Part shown: positions 1 through 11,695 of the stretch, piece after piece
How the letters are laid out: each line of letters starts with the position of its first letter
How positions within the stretch are numbered: the stretch's first letter is position 1
Origin: Guadua angustifolia
Lineage: Eukaryota; Streptophyta; Magnoliopsida; Poales; Poaceae
DNA length: 64,000 nucleotides
Direction of reading: 5' to 3'
Assembly (NCBI GenBank): GCA_036346375.1
Contig: CM070512.1
Span: forward strand, 40,284,466-40,348,465
Program-made: the position numbers and the translations under genes
The notes under the pieces: generated by a model
The model's input: only the letters and a program-made list of their open reading frames with translations
The model's database searches: none
Told to the model about the DNA's origin: nothing

Positions 1-637
1 CAGTCGCGGCCTTCCAGAATTCGTGGACGAAATGGGCACCAAGGTATGTTTTGCTTTGATGGCCCATCCCATGAGTAATGGTCGGCCGAACGCGCTAACG
101 CTAGTCGGTGTCAAGGGCCTCAAGACAAGGGCGTTTGATCGGCTCCACAAGCGGGGCGCGCGATGGACGGAGGAGCTCGGTTGCTGCGCACTGTCGCTTC
201 CGCACCACACCCACCGCCACCGTGAGACTCCTTTCTTCCTGGTATATGGGGCGGAGGCTGTTCTCCCCTCCGAGTTGTCACTCGGGTCTCCGCGTGTCTC
301 GGCGTTCAACGAAGAAGGCCAAGAAGACCTCCGGCGGGAAGAAGTCAACCTCCTAGAGGAAGTGCGTGATCGGGCCGCCCTTCGCACCGCCCGGTATCAG
401 CAAAGCCTCAGGCGGTACCACGCCACCTGGGTCTCCGAGCGAACACTGGCGGTGGGCGACCTGGTCTTGCGCAGGATTCAGACGCATGCCGGGTTGCACA
501 AACTGTCTCCCCGGTGGGAGGGCCCCTTCAAGGTGGTCTCAGTATCTCAACCCGGGGCGGTCCGGTTGGCCACTGAGGACGGTGAAGAACTGGCGAATTC
601 CTACAACATAGAGTTGTTGCGGAAATTCTATCCTTGA
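1..637 (+). CDS. Ty3/gypsy (Tat lineage) integrase C-terminus, partial
   Basis: The window opens inside the pol gene of a Tat-lineage Ty3/gypsy retrotransposon. The frame from about position 23 to the stop at 635-637 contains the block TPFFLVYGAEAVLPSEL (about residues 69-85), then a basic segment and LHKLSPRWEGPFKVV, and ends in NIELLRKFYP, close to the NSWNIEHLRKFYP end of grass RIRE2-like integrases. The catalytic core lies left of the window. Around 175-225 the expected sequence (FRTTPTATVR) is in a neighbouring frame, which suggests two compensating indels, so this copy is probably not functional. The first ATG is arbitrary because the 5' part is missing. Assignment to the Tat lineage is by family knowledge; the fragment is plainly an integrase tail. 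Confidence 0.85.
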   Translation, partial: SRGLPEFVDEMGTKVCFALMAHPMSNGRPNALTLVGVKGLKTRAFDRLHKRGARWTEELGCCALSLPHHTHRHRETPFFLVYGAEAVLPSELSLGSPRVSAFNEEGQEDLRREEVNLLEEVRDRAALRTARYQQSLRRYHATWVSERTLAVGDLVLRRIQTHAGLHKLSPRWEGPFKVVSVSQPGAVRLATEDGEELANSYNIELLRKFYP

Positions 638-884
638 AAGAATTGTAAGTACCCAGCAGCTCGCCCTGGTCAGCCATGAAGTAAGTCTCTCCCATGGCTG
701 GTCGGCGGCTACTAGCGGTTAGTAAAGTTATTGCCCAGAAGGCTTTTGCTTTTCTGTGATTATCCCCTTTTTGTGCCCTGAGTGGCGAATTTTTGCATGA
801 ATGCCGCTGGCCCCATACGCTTGCTAATTCCGTGGTGATCCATGACGGCACTCGACGTCTGTGTCTAGCGAGCACGGGTAACTG

Positions 885-1660
885 GGGGGCGAGTTGGGCG
901 CGGTGCTCAAACGCGGCTCGCACACCTCGGGTTGGCTCCCTGAAGCACCGTTGGTCTTCACCGCAAGCACCGTCGTTCTAACACCACTCCTGGGAGCCCG
1001 CTGCTTTGACGCACAGCACCGTAGTTTGATTTCCTGAAGGGTCACAGGGAATTAGAAACCAAATAGAGTGGACCAGGACATCCCATGCTGGGACTTAGAC
1101 TGTTTGGGCCTACCTTGCACGGGCCCTTCGAAGCATCTGCTTATCCTTCTGGTAGTTGTCTATGCACGCAGACAGCGCAAGCGCGCCTTATTCTTGTGAA
1201 AGGCTCCAAAGATCTCCGCTGGTCGCCCGGCCGTAAGGGTGGTCGCCCAAGACTCGAAGGGTGGTCGCCAGCGCTTGGGTTTGGTCGCCAGGCGCTCAAT
1301 GGGTCGCCCAATGCATATAAAGCAAGATAAGTGCTTGCGGTATTTTGGCCATTTCCTTACGTGCTTACACTAAGATGGGGCAAACTACGTGTGATTGTCG
1401 TGAGTGTCAAAAATCAACGGCCCCTCATGATAAAAGAAATGTACTAAGTGTTAACGTCATGCGGGCTGCTTAATCGGGTGTAAGTTAGGCACGGTACTCA
1501 AACATGGCTCGCTTGCCTCGGGTTGGCTCCCTGAAGCACCGCTGGTTGTCACCGTTGAGTACCGCCGGCCTAGATACACTTCCGAAAGCTTATTTCCTCG
1601 ACGCGTTATGCCGCAGCACGTTTCCAGGCGATCATCGGGGTCTAAGTTCCGGAAGGATTT
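885..1660 (+). repeat. Diverged direct repeat pair of about 160 bp
   Basis: Positions about 885-1045 and 1479-1660 are related. Both contain CCTCGGGTTGGCTCCCTGAA (925-944 and 1517-1536) followed by GCACCG, and both continue with a CAGCAC motif and a CCTGAAGG / CCGGAAGG motif. The copies lie about 592 bp apart in direct orientation and have diverged. Confidence 0.65.
1218..1315 (+). repeat. Short tandem GGTCGCC repeat
   Basis: GGTCGCC occurs five times at roughly 20-23-bp spacing with variable spacers. It lies in the noncoding part of the Tat element and shows no sign of coding function. Confidence 0.6.
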
Positions 1661-1857
1661 GAACTAAGCGACAATCTCGCGCAAAAACCTGATGCTAAAT
1701 CTAAGCTACGTCTTACATTTCCCGTTGGACTTAGTGTCATTTCTACCTAAGTCCTGTACGACTTGCGTGATCTATACTTGTGTTCGCAAAGAATGCGAGA
1801 TAAGTGCCGGGCGGGACTCAGAACACCGCCTAGCTTCGGCCTTCTCAAGCATTCCAA

Positions 1858-4260
1858 ATGGTTAAAAAATCGCCGCCTAACAATTCGATCCAGCGAACTC
1901 GATCATACAAAATAGATAAGCATATAGGTAGCATTGACCAAGAAATATCCATTTCATCAATCCTACCCAAGTGTTCATGCATGCGCATAAATCAACAAAA
2001 GGAAATAAAAGCAAAGAACAAAAAGGTTGCCCGACCCTTCACTCATCGTCGCCGGTCAAGGTCGCCGCCCTCGCCGCCTTCCACGGCCAAGGTGGAGACG
2101 CCCATGACCGGCCGCTTCCACCGCAGATCTCGCCACGTGTTCGATGATCACAAGACTCGCGCCTCGCTTTGGGCGTGTCTCTTCAATACCGGTGCCACCG
2201 CCGCCATTGGATCGGCGGCGGCGTCGCCGGGCGCAAAGAAAGCCAGCGTGTAGGTCGCGTTATAATCGCGACCTCCGCCCTCTCTAGCGAGAGGCGGCCA
2301 GGCAGCAGTGCCCCGGAGTGCCTCCGCGGCTTTGGTTGGTCGCGCGGCAAACCGAAGAGAGAATCCTCCAACGGCGCGTTGCCGCCACCCCAAGGGCTCG
2401 AGCACCTTTTTCGTGGCGCTGGAAGGCCTTCTTGAGCATGATGGCTGTAATGTGCCGCAGCGAAGGATTCGAGCCCGAGTTCTTAGCGCCGCCTCGATCC
2501 TTCGCCTGCTTGCCCTCTCCGCCACGCCGATGGCGGCCTGTGGTTGGCCCACTCGCGCTAACTCGCTGCTGCCCTCACCTTCTCCCCGCTCCACCACCGC
2601 CATCGAGGCCAACTCACCGGGCCGTCTCGAGCACCATACTGGCGGCTGCGATAAGGAGAGTGCCCAGCATGGCGTGCGTGTCGCCCAGCTAGGTGAAGAG
2701 CTCGATGAAGCGCGCAGCGGGGCGATGGCGGTGCGAGGTAAGGCCCGGTTACCGGTGCTGGGTCGACTTCCTCGGCCCTTTCTGCGGCAGCGGCCGGAGG
2801 TGCTGGGGCGGGAGCATCCGCCGCCTCGGCAAGGCCATGCTCAGACTTGGCGCTGTTTTGAGGGCCACCTTGGTGGCACCCTCAAGCTGAGGCCGGCCAT
2901 CGGGAGTGTGAGGCCACCCTGTTGGGCGGTGGCCTGGGCCCCCGTGGCCAAAGGTGTTGGCGCCATGATCGCTGGGGGCCGGCGCCGGAGGAGGAAGCGT
3001 CGGTGAAGACACCGGAACTAGCGCCGCAGGAGGCGACAGCACCGGAGGTGAAGTCATCAGGGGGGCGGCCCCAGTCGCCGCCCTTTGTGGAGGTGCCGCC
3101 GCAAGGCAAGGGCGGGCGGCAGGTTCGATCTCGTGGCTCGGACCTCTTGGGGTCCGAGCCCGTGGCATCTGGGGCAAGTGGCCATTTGCCCGCGGGTCTC
3201 GGCCTTGGCGGTGATCGTGTCCCTGATCACCAGCGGGCCGTGAGCCGGCACCACAGCAGGTCCCGTGGAGTCCATCGACGGGAGTAGCCTGACGACCCGC
3301 AGGAGCTCCGCGTGCTCCAAATCGGCGAGCGGCCGAGCCACCGCCGAAAGGCCGAGCCGCAAAATCGGTACGATTAGCGCAGCAAAGCCACTGCCAATCA
3401 CAGCTCCTCCAAGTTTCGCTACCGCAAAAACAAAGAATGACCGCTGTTGGTAGGAGCCACATAAAGAAACATGTGCGCAAGAAAAAGCTAAAGGAAAGCG
3501 AAGACTTACGTCCTGGCCACGTGCGCGTCATGTCGTTGTCACCTGTGTATTACCATGATGGGCGGGCGTGGCGACGAGGGGCCGATCCTCCCGAAAAGAA
3601 GTCTCGCCACCACCGCCAGATAATCCGCGCCCCATAATCTGTTGACGCAGCCGCCATCGCGAGGAGCTCCGCCGCCTCGACCGGGCGAAGTTCAGCTTCC
3701 CGAGGCCTCGCCGCCGGGCGAAAGCACCTCCAAATACGTCGACTTCTTTGTCATCGTTGATGTCTGTGCCGGTCGTGCCATGCCTTCCAATTGATCTAGG
3801 CCGAAGGCAATGTAGCGGAGGCCATCCGCCCCAAGGCGGAAATAGCACCCCACCTGCGCCGTTGTCGTGGAGGGCGGCAGATGAAGAAGTGGCAAAAAGA
3901 GGGAGATTCGCATCACCCCCATTAACATTTCACGAGGCGTGCGAAGATGGAAAGGGAGACAATGGAGTTGGGGTGAGGTGAAGGTGATGGATCCCATAGA
4001 AATGGAGGACGTGAGAAAGAAGTCGGAGAATGGCGGGGCAGCCCGCCATCATCGCCAGTGTGGAGGACGATCTCGCGGAAAGGCACCGCTGACGTGTGTC
4101 CCCGCCAGAGCGAAGGTGCCCTCGGCGAGGATGGCCATCCTCTTCAGTGTATGAGTCCGGTGGAAGCAGGATGGAAGCCGCCATGGAGACGAAGAAGGCG
4201 AAGGCTTTGGGCAAGGAAGATGAAGAGGTGAAAGTTGAGATGTGCAAGAAAGGTATATGA
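1858..4260 (-). other. GC-rich block with antisense reading frames, possible Tat antisense ORF
   Basis: This block is GC-rich and its longer reading frames are mostly on the minus strand: 2148-2612 (154 codons), 2749-3531 (260 codons, proline/alanine-rich end), 3057-3401, 3692-3997 and 3930-4334. The last contains an ATG at 4184 in a CCATGG context, and a TATA-like stretch lies near 4275-4282 on the same strand. I recognise no domain. Many Tat-lineage elements carry an antisense ORF between pol and the 3' LTR (gene 23 of maize Grande is the named example), and the position and orientation fit that. Alternatives are a captured host gene or an unrelated GC-rich insert. No start or exon structure can be chosen with confidence. 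Confidence 0.3.
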
Positions 4261-4297
4261 AACCGCTGGTACAGACGATCTATATATGCATCACTAG

Positions 4298-5811
4298 CAT
4301 GCAATTGTATGAAACAAAGTACTTTTGCAAACATGGGTTCAATATGATCAAAGGTCTACGACTTGCCTTGTTGTTCAAGTGCTGATTCTTGGTCCTCGAA
4401 GTCTCCGTTCACTCCTTCGGGGTTCGCGTCTACCGGAAAATAAAGCAATAAAGCCAAATAAATACAAAACAGAGAAGCAAACTAGCTCAAAATTGAAAAT
4501 AAATGGCTCTGGAATGTAGAGCTTGATTTTACAAAAATGTAGAAATTTGAATCACTCCAATCAGAGTTCGGACGAGGGAGAACGGGCCTTCGTAAGATTT
4601 AATTCAGAGAAAAATCAAATAAATTCATAGGGGTGACACGTGGCAGCTTGTGATTGGCTAGGATTTTCGGTTTTTCGGAAAATCAGAAAAGAAAATAATT
4701 GCCGGCCGACATGCGGGGCCCACATGTCGCTGGTTCGGCCCACTGAGAGACCGAGAGCACCGAGGCGATTCGGTGATGCGCTGATCGCGTGCCGACACGC
4801 AAGATGCCACGCGGCGCTTAGGGTCGACATGGCGCTGACGCTGGCGTCGACGCGACGCCGACGCAAAGCATGGGAGCGGGTTCTGCCACGCTGGCGAATC
4901 CGAGGCGTTGGCTCCGCATCGGACGGCCACGGGATGAAGATGCGGTGAGGAGACGCGGCGCGATCTAGATCGTTGGCGAACGATCGGACGGCTGAGGGCG
5001 AGAGGAGATGCTCACCGGTGGGTGGCGGCGCTATTCCGCCGGAGCCGAGGATGACGACACCGTAGACGGTAGAGGAGGGCCGGATCGGACGGAAGAGAAT
5101 GCGAGTCTGGGAGAGCGCGACGCGACGGACTCGGAGGAAAGACTGATCACGGCGGAGACCCACCGGAGAGGGAGGAAGCGGCGGAAGGTCTCGGAGGGCG
5201 GCGATACTTGGCGAGCTCGTTCTCCATGTGGCGCTGTCTCGTGACGCATTTAACAGGCGGCAAGTGCGGAGGAAGTGGCGAACCTCGGGCAAGGGCGGCG
5301 GCTCTTTAAAGCCTCGGGAGGCGGGTCCGACGCGAAAACTCGGAAGGCGGGCGGCGCCGGGTCTCCGAGGCGACTAGGGTTTCAAGCCGGCGCGACGGGA
5401 CGATCTCACTAACGCTATGAAGGGATCGAGACGGCGAGGACGCTACAGTCTGGCCAAGCGGCGCATGAAGTGGGCCACTGAGGAACAGTGTGGTAGGGTA
5501 ATTCAGCCCAAGGAATTTTGGAAATTAAAATTGTTTTTCGAATTAATTTAAATTTCAGAAATTCAAGTAAATCCAAATAAATTCAAATAAATACCAAATA
5601 AATTTAGAAAAATCTCTAAAAATACAGAAAAATTCCTTGAAGCACAAGGAACCCAATAAAAACTGGAAACCTTAATTTGATGCATAGATTAGTCAAATAA
5701 AATCTTATAATTATTAGAAAAATTAATTTAAGCTTTGGTTAATTTCAAGAAATTGCAAATGATTCATTTTTGATTTTAAACATTCCAAAACTCAAATCTT
5801 GGGATGTTACA
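4298..5811 (-). mobile_element. Tekay-like LTR, minus strand, truncated
   Basis: The right edge reads GGGATGTTACA, the reverse complement of the LTR start TGTAACATCCC found in Tekay/RIRE3-like chromoviruses. The segment matches 23862-25571, also minus strand. Shared blocks include TTGAATCAC(T/C)(T/C)CAATC, a GAGGGAGAACG motif and TTGCAAA(C/T)ATGGGTTCAA. A TATA-like TTTAAAG is near 5313. The left part of the LTR, present in the other copy, is missing beyond about 4298. No polypurine tract or coding region adjoins it, so it is an isolated LTR or remnant. Confidence 0.75.
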
Positions 5812-5836
5812 GCGAGCACGCCCCGCCAACCAAAAG

Positions 5837-6300
5837 TGCCGCCACGTGGCGCCGACGGCAGCAGTGGGCAAGGACGCCTACTCACCCGGCGACGATCGCG
5901 TGGCGGCTTTGGCGGACAGGCGGCGAAAGCACGCCCACCGACCAAAGCCGCAGCACATGGCGCCAGGAGCCAGTAGGCGAGACGCTTGCTCGCTTGCCGC
6001 CTACCCACGTGGCGGCTTTGGTGGACGCGGCGAAAGCACACTCACGGCCAAAGTGCCACGTGGCGCCCGGCGAAAGTAGGCGAGACGCCTGCTTTCGGGC
6101 GGCGCCCCATCCGGGTGGCGGCTTTGGCGGGCGGCGACACACCCCGCCGCCAAAGTCGCCCGCGGTGCGCCGAAAGGCGTGGGCGAGGATGCCCCGCCGC
6201 CCGGCGCTTAGTCCATGTGGCGGCTCAAGCGACGGGCGGCGAAAGCACGCCCAGCCGCCGTCTTGCCCACGTGGCGCCGGCGGCAGTGGGCGGGACGCCT
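5837..6300 (+). repeat. GC-rich tandem repeat, about 105-bp unit
   Basis: The motif TGGCGGC(TTT) recurs at 5901, 6010, 6116 and 6218 (spacings 109, 106 and 102). Each unit also carries a GGCGAAAGCAC-like stretch, and several carry CACGTGGCGCC. About four to five units lie in the upstream half of an LTR. Confidence 0.75.
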
Positions 6301-6607
6301 GCCGCCTCGCCAAGAAGGCAAAAGGTGGTGCGAGGTAGATTCACCTCGAAGTCTCCTTACCCTATCATATCGTGCCAGACGGCAGGCCTGCTGTGTCAGA
6401 CCTATCATCTGCGAGGATTTCTGCAACAAGCCCATTCCTCTGACGCCTCTCACCTACCCATCAAAGAGAGGTCACGTGCCGGGCGGACCGGGCGAGGCCA
6501 TGCGTCAGCATTTAATGAGGCTGGAGGAATGGGACAGCACACGAAGGAGTAATAAATGTATAAGGATCAGCATGATGACCCCCCTTTTACCTACTCCTGT
6601 TAGCCCG

Positions 6608-6617
6608 GCCTATATAA
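6608..6617 (+). promoter_or_regulatory. LTR TATA box
   Basis: CTATATAAGG lies downstream of the GC-rich tandem repeat and upstream of the putative R region, the normal place for the LTR promoter. Confidence 0.6.
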
Positions 6618-8581
6618 GGGCCTTCTAATGCATGGAAAAGGAGGAGGACGAGTCGAACAAGCAAGAGTTCTGCAGTAGAGCCTAAGGAAGAACTTGTAAT
6701 TCCCAAGCTCTGTACTGTACACTCTTTAAACAATCTAGCAGGAAGTAAGGCTATTACCCAAGGCAAAGGGGGCCTGAACCTGGGTAAAATCTCTGTGCCA
6801 TCCCTAGTTCATAGCCATCGGAACTCACCGTGTGGGAGTCTCTAGGTTTTCACCCTAGGTTAGCTTGTCATGAAGACGCCTCCTATCGAACCAAACCCGG
6901 CTCAGAGACTCAGGCCTGCAGTGGAATACGCCGACAGCCGCTGCGTGGTCATCTTCCTCGGGTCTAGTACGCTTAGCGCCGCCAGTGAAGCCATCGCCGA
7001 GCCGAGCATCGCCGACCATCGGATCGCCATCGAACGATCGAATTGGCGTCGATTCAGTGAACAAAGACTCAACTCGGGTAAGATTTCCACCGTTAGATCA
7101 AATCGTGTGGTCGAATAAGCGCGCGGTTTAGGTCAACGATAAAAAGCCTCGGGCAAGTATTGGCCGGATTTAAATCGAGGGATAGGAATGCGCCACGTCA
7201 ATTAGGGCTACTGATGAAGGGTATCAATAGTTGCCGATCGTTGATCTGGATCGAATTGGTTAGGTTCACCACATCATGGGTTAATTGATAGCCGTTAGAT
7301 TGATTTGAGCGGTCTAGAGTATGCCTGCGTGTCGTCTGCACAAACCAAAAAGTAATTCGATTTTTCTTTATAAAAATAATTCTATTAAATCTAGAAATTC
7401 AATTTAAATTATTTTCAAACTTCTAAATGCTATAACTTTTGCATACGAACTCCGATTGAGGTGATTCAAATTCCTAAAAATTTGTAAAATTCAGATATAT
7501 TCAATGGGTATTTTTATTTGAATTTTTGAGTTCATTTGATCCTTGGTTTTGGTGTTTATTTTCTATTTCTTCTCGCTTGGCAGAGATTTATAAATTGTGT
7601 GATGCAACCGAGAAGATTCATCAACTCAAGATTGAAGTCCAGAGCATGGACAAGGGTTTTTCTAAGCTAAGTTGTGCTTTGATCATGTTGCACCCATAGC
7701 TAGATTAGTTGCTATTTTGTTTTAACTATATTGCATGTTATTTCAATCGTATAAATAATTTCAACTTAAATTTGGGATTAGCTAATGCACCCTTTGAATT
7801 ATACCCTACCTTGTCATTTGTATGCCATGATCTATTGTCACCCTAGGTTGGTTCACTATAGTTGGTTAATAATGAAATCAACATGGATGGTTAGATCGAG
7901 TTAGAATTGCTTAGCCATGCCACGTCATCACTTGTACTTGAATCTTTGATAAATAATCTTGACTAATGGAATATGGAACAAGGTTATGAATTTGTGTGTC
8001 ATGTGTGGTCACACGATGAGATTGAGTTGTGGTGGCAATGGATGTCACGCAACGATATTGAATTGTTGATGGCACGTGGTGCTTGATAATCAAGCTGGGG
8101 TGGTTATGATTTTAGATCGGAGCAAGTGGCAAGGGCGATGTATGTGGTGGGCCCGATGGGCAGAGGGTATGTGTATGTCTTGCTTTGATCAACCCTAAGG
8201 ACACCTTTGCAGCCTTTGACTCGAGTCAATCATGCAACCACATGTCTCATATGGGCAGCCTAGCTAACTAATTTGCAATGTCTTTGCTTGAGTACTATCG
8301 TGGTGGTGTGGTTCATCCTTTTAATGAACCCAGATGGCGCAAAGGGGCCCTGGATGTGGTAACCACCCCACCGGTGTTGATACCTTAGCGGTAAACCGAG
8401 TTAAGACAGAGCATTGTAAAGGCTTTGTCATGATTCTCCGCCAAAGACACCAAATGAAGTGTGCTAATGGCGTGCACAAAAGAGATTATCATGTCGTGTG
8501 GGTAAAGTGCATAACCTCTCGCAGAGTGTACAAACTATTCAGATAGCCGTGTTTCACGGTATTGAGCAAAGCTCGGGATTA

Positions 8582-9058
8582 CAGCCAGGAGTATATGGAC
8601 CCTGTATTCGTGCATGGCAGGTCGTGAGGACCACCCGGAGGGTAGGCAGCCGAGTACATGAAGATGGATATTGCCCAAGAGACAGCCGCCATGCGCAGAA
8701 GGAAACCTAGAAGATAGAAACCGACCACGCTAAGGGAGGATACAATTGTAATCCTATCCGCTATCATATTAAACGGATATGAAATAGATATAATCTCCAC
8801 TTTGTAATCGACAGGACTCTCCTTGTAACAGCCCTCCTCCGCTATATAAAGGGGGTGGGGAGAAGGAGAAGACCAGAGACGACAGGAGAACATCTCATCA
8901 AGAATCGCCTAGCCACATATAATTCCAGAGCACAGGACTAGGTATTATCTCCACCGTGAGAGCCCGAACTCAGATACATCGGTGTTCTTGTGCTACCATC
9001 GAAGTTTGGGTCCGCGCAGAGCCCCTTTTTCATTATTGTTCGGTAATAAACGTCGGCG
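8582..9058 (+). repeat. 5' LTR of the non-autonomous Tat element
   Basis: Matches the 3' LTR at 11696-12192 along its length, with TATATAAAGG near 8843. The right end CGTCGGCG corresponds to CGTCGACA in the other copy. It is shorter than its partner because many G and C runs are one base shorter. Confidence 0.8.
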
Positions 9059-9080
9059 GTTAGCGCGCCGGTAGGGCTGC
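9059..9080 (+). other. Primer binding site, Tat type
   Basis: GTTAGCGCGCCGGTAGGGCT directly follows the 5' LTR and resembles the Tat consensus GTTGGCGCGCCAGGTAGGGG. Confidence 0.65.
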
Positions 9081-10097
9081 GCTTAAGATCAATCGCAGCA
9101 AGCTTGATGGCAATCTTCATGAAAGTCTAGCCTTTTCGGTGGCGGCGGCGATCGGTCATTTGTCGTGTACATCGGCGAGATCGACGACGAACGAAGGTGG
9201 CGGTGAAGCGGGAACTCGCAATGAGCAGGCATCAACGAAGTTCAACACGGAGATCCGAGATCTTTGCCGAAGCTGCGCACCGCACTGGTGTCCCCGATCG
9301 CCATCGCGACATGATCCTCGTATACGCGTAGACATGCACAACAGCCCGTTCGCGACCACATCTACGACACGGACTGCCGGTCTTTGTCATGGAAGCGGCG
9401 GGCCGGAGATCAGACGGCGCCAGCGCAAGGGTTGCATTACCTACACACCCAAGACGCGCAGGCATCATCCACCTCCTCGTGCTCATATGCTTCGGCGATT
9501 CTAGTAAAAAGGTTGCATGCATGCACGCAAGGGACGACTAGAAGATTTCAAGGAACTTCATGCATGCATGTTGGACGGCGACTAGAAGATTACCGAGTGC
9601 TTGCACGACTGCTGGTTCCAGCTAAGGTCGTCAATAAACAAAAGGAAGGTCCTACGGCTGCCACGAAGAAAACGGAAATTTAAAGATTTGTCAAGGAAGC
9701 ACACACCGTGCTGTACTCCAAGTCCGATTAGGATCGGCCATCCGACCACCAGGAAACAGGCCAAGTTTAGTCGGCAAACTAACAGCTAAGTCTTTCTAAC
9801 ATTTAAATTATGCATTTAAATATGCAGCTTATTTTATACATATATATATATATATCCGAGTGGTTTAAAAAATTATTCAGATCACTCGGGTAATTTTTTG
9901 CAAAAAGATATATACTACTCAGATTCCTCTCTGATTATTGTTTCAGGAAATTATTTTGGTGTCGGTATTAAGCCTGACACATATAATGCATCGAGGCACT
10001 AAACTTGGCGCCTACCGATCGATTAAATCGATTATACGAAACTCGGGTCGCTCGACCCTCCGATCGCTTTTTTGGCTACTACAAATAACCCAAGAGC
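9081..10097 (+). other. Internal region without recognisable gene
   Basis: Short open frames occur but show no motif. A TA microsatellite lies at about 9840-9855. Nothing else stands out. Confidence 0.5.
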
Positions 10098-10855
10098 GTC
10101 ATCTTCGGCACGGCCACGAGCCTACGCCTGCGCCCCGAGCGCCAACTTCGGCACGGCCACGAGCCATGCCTGCGCCACGAGCGCCATACTCGACACGACC
10201 ATGAGCTACGCTGCGCTTCGAAGCGCCAATTCGACGCCACGAGTTTACGCCGCGCTTCGAAGCGCCAACTCGCACGCTAAGAGCCACGCCGCGCTGCGAA
10301 GCGCTAACTTCGCATGGCCACGAGCCATGCTCGCGCTTATTTAGCGCCATACCGGTGACGGCCACGAGTTTACGCCGCGCCCGAAGCGCCAACCGCAGAC
10401 GCTAAGAGTTTACGCCGCGCTTCGAAGCGCCAACCGGCTGCGGCCACGAGCCACGCTGCGCTCGAAGCGCCAACCGCGACGGCCACGAGTTTACGCCGCG
10501 CTTCGAAGCGCCAATTCGCACGACGCCACGAAGTTTACGCCGCGCCCGAAGCGCCAACCTCGCACGACCACGAGCCTACGCTGCGCGCTTTAGCGCCAAC
10601 CGTGACGGCTAAGAGTTTACGCCGCGCTTCGAAGCGCCACCTTCGCACGGCCACGCGCTAACGCCCAGGCGTCGAAGCGCCACCTTTTCGCACGGTTAAG
10701 AGTTTACGCGTGTTTCGAGCACCACCTTTCGCAGACGGCCACGAGCTCGCTGCGCTTCGAAGCGCCAACTTAAGACGGCTAAGAGTTTACGCCTCGCTTC
10801 GAAGCGCCAACCGGCACGGCTAAGAGCCACGCTGCGCCCACGAGCAAGGACGGCA
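10098..10855 (+). repeat. Minisatellite, about 18 copies of a 41-bp palindrome-centred unit
   Basis: About 18 units of 38-45 bp follow the pattern (CACGGCCACGAG or GACGGCTAAGAG)-TTTACGCC-GCGCTTCGAAGCGC-CAA. The core GCGCTTCGAAGCGC is a perfect 14-bp palindrome in many units and degenerate in others. Two flavours of the unit start, CCACGAG and CTAAGAG, are interspersed. A 90-codon frame (10072-10344) reads through the first units as a YAALRSANS-type repeat, but unit-length variation breaks every frame further on, so it is unlikely to code. Confidence 0.9.
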
Positions 10856-11695
10856 CGATCGTCAGAACACATGGAGCATAAAGCACTAAGTCACTTTTTA
10901 CTCAATTATGTCATTATTGTTGGCTATTATTGACTTGCTACTCAATTAAGCAAAGAAGTGGGGCTACACCTAATAGTGTTGCACATGTGCAACCCCGCCA
11001 GGATCATATACTTTTCCTTATTTCTTATGATTGCGACTAAGTCCGAGCGCTTTGATTCCGAGTTGTGAAGCTCTGACCCCATGAACGGCGAACTTTAGTC
11101 ACCCAAAGCGCGTGCCTGGGAAAAAGAGCCATGAGCCGACTCTCGGCGCTCGGGGGCTAGACTAGTCGGGCAGAGTGCTTAAACAAAAGAAGTCAAACCA
11201 CTCGGATGAATCCAAAATCAATAAGGAAAAGGAGTAAAAAACCCCAAGATTATACACAAACCAGTCGGACATCACACCGAGTGAATTGTTTTTACATTGC
11301 CTAAGTTCTGCATATATATGATTTCATTTCAGGGCTACTAAATTTGGATGCGACGCGTGCGGGCCAATGTTTCAACGACGACATCAGCATCAAATGAATT
11401 TAAAAGGAGCGGCGCTGAATTTCGCCTTGAGCGGAAAAAGCGTTTTGACTTCTGCATATCGTTGAGGATGCGGTATGTCCCATAATGGGCCACCAGCTGT
11501 ACGCCGCGACAGTTGGGAATCGTTCAACGCGTGGAGTTCTATTGAGTCCTTCACGATCTCTTTGCCTACAATGGGCACTTTCTACCGAAAGAAAAACCGA
11601 CCGAAACTACATCAAGCTGAAGCACTCGGCGTGAAGCATGACTCGGTTGGGCTACAACCAGAAGGCGGAACTCGATCGCAAAACCCTCGGGGCTA
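10856..11695 (+). other. Internal region and polypurine-like tract
   Basis: No gene seen. GCGCTCGGGGGCTAG at 11146-11160 and CCCTCGGGGCTA just before the 3' LTR both resemble Tat polypurine tracts; the second is correctly placed for priming at the LTR edge. Confidence 0.45.

Larger units (their letters stand above)
638..1857 (+). other. Noncoding 3' region of the Tat element
   Basis: No coding potential is seen here. The stretch follows directly after the integrase stop and is rich in internal repeats (listed separately). Tat elements usually carry a long untranslated stretch between pol and the 3' LTR, and this fits. I cannot place a polypurine tract or the LTR start. Confidence 0.5.
5812..6935 (+). 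mobile_element. Tat-type LTR, probably solo or truncated
   Basis: The segment has a GC-rich tandem-repeat part (5830-6300), a TATA box near 6611, then a region with AAAGGGGGCCTGAACCTGGG, typical of the R/U5 part of grass Tat LTRs, and it seems to end at CGCCGACA near 6935. No primer binding site follows. The left edge abuts the minus-strand Tekay-like LTR at 5811. Boundaries are inferred and no target duplication was found. Confidence 0.5.

Noticed and set aside
1085..1330. 81-codon open frame
   Set aside because: Runs through the GGTCGCC repeat, no domain and no support as a gene.
8334..8710. Open frames 8334-8546 and 8498-8710
   Set aside because: They cross the junction of two LTRs and have no protein motif.
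10072..10392. Open frames on both strands through the 41-bp repeat
   Set aside because: Unit length varies between 38 and 45 bp, so the frame is lost after a few units; they follow from the repeat composition.
10098..10855. CRISPR-like array
   Set aside because: Units are contiguous with no unique spacers, and the context is a plant retrotransposon.
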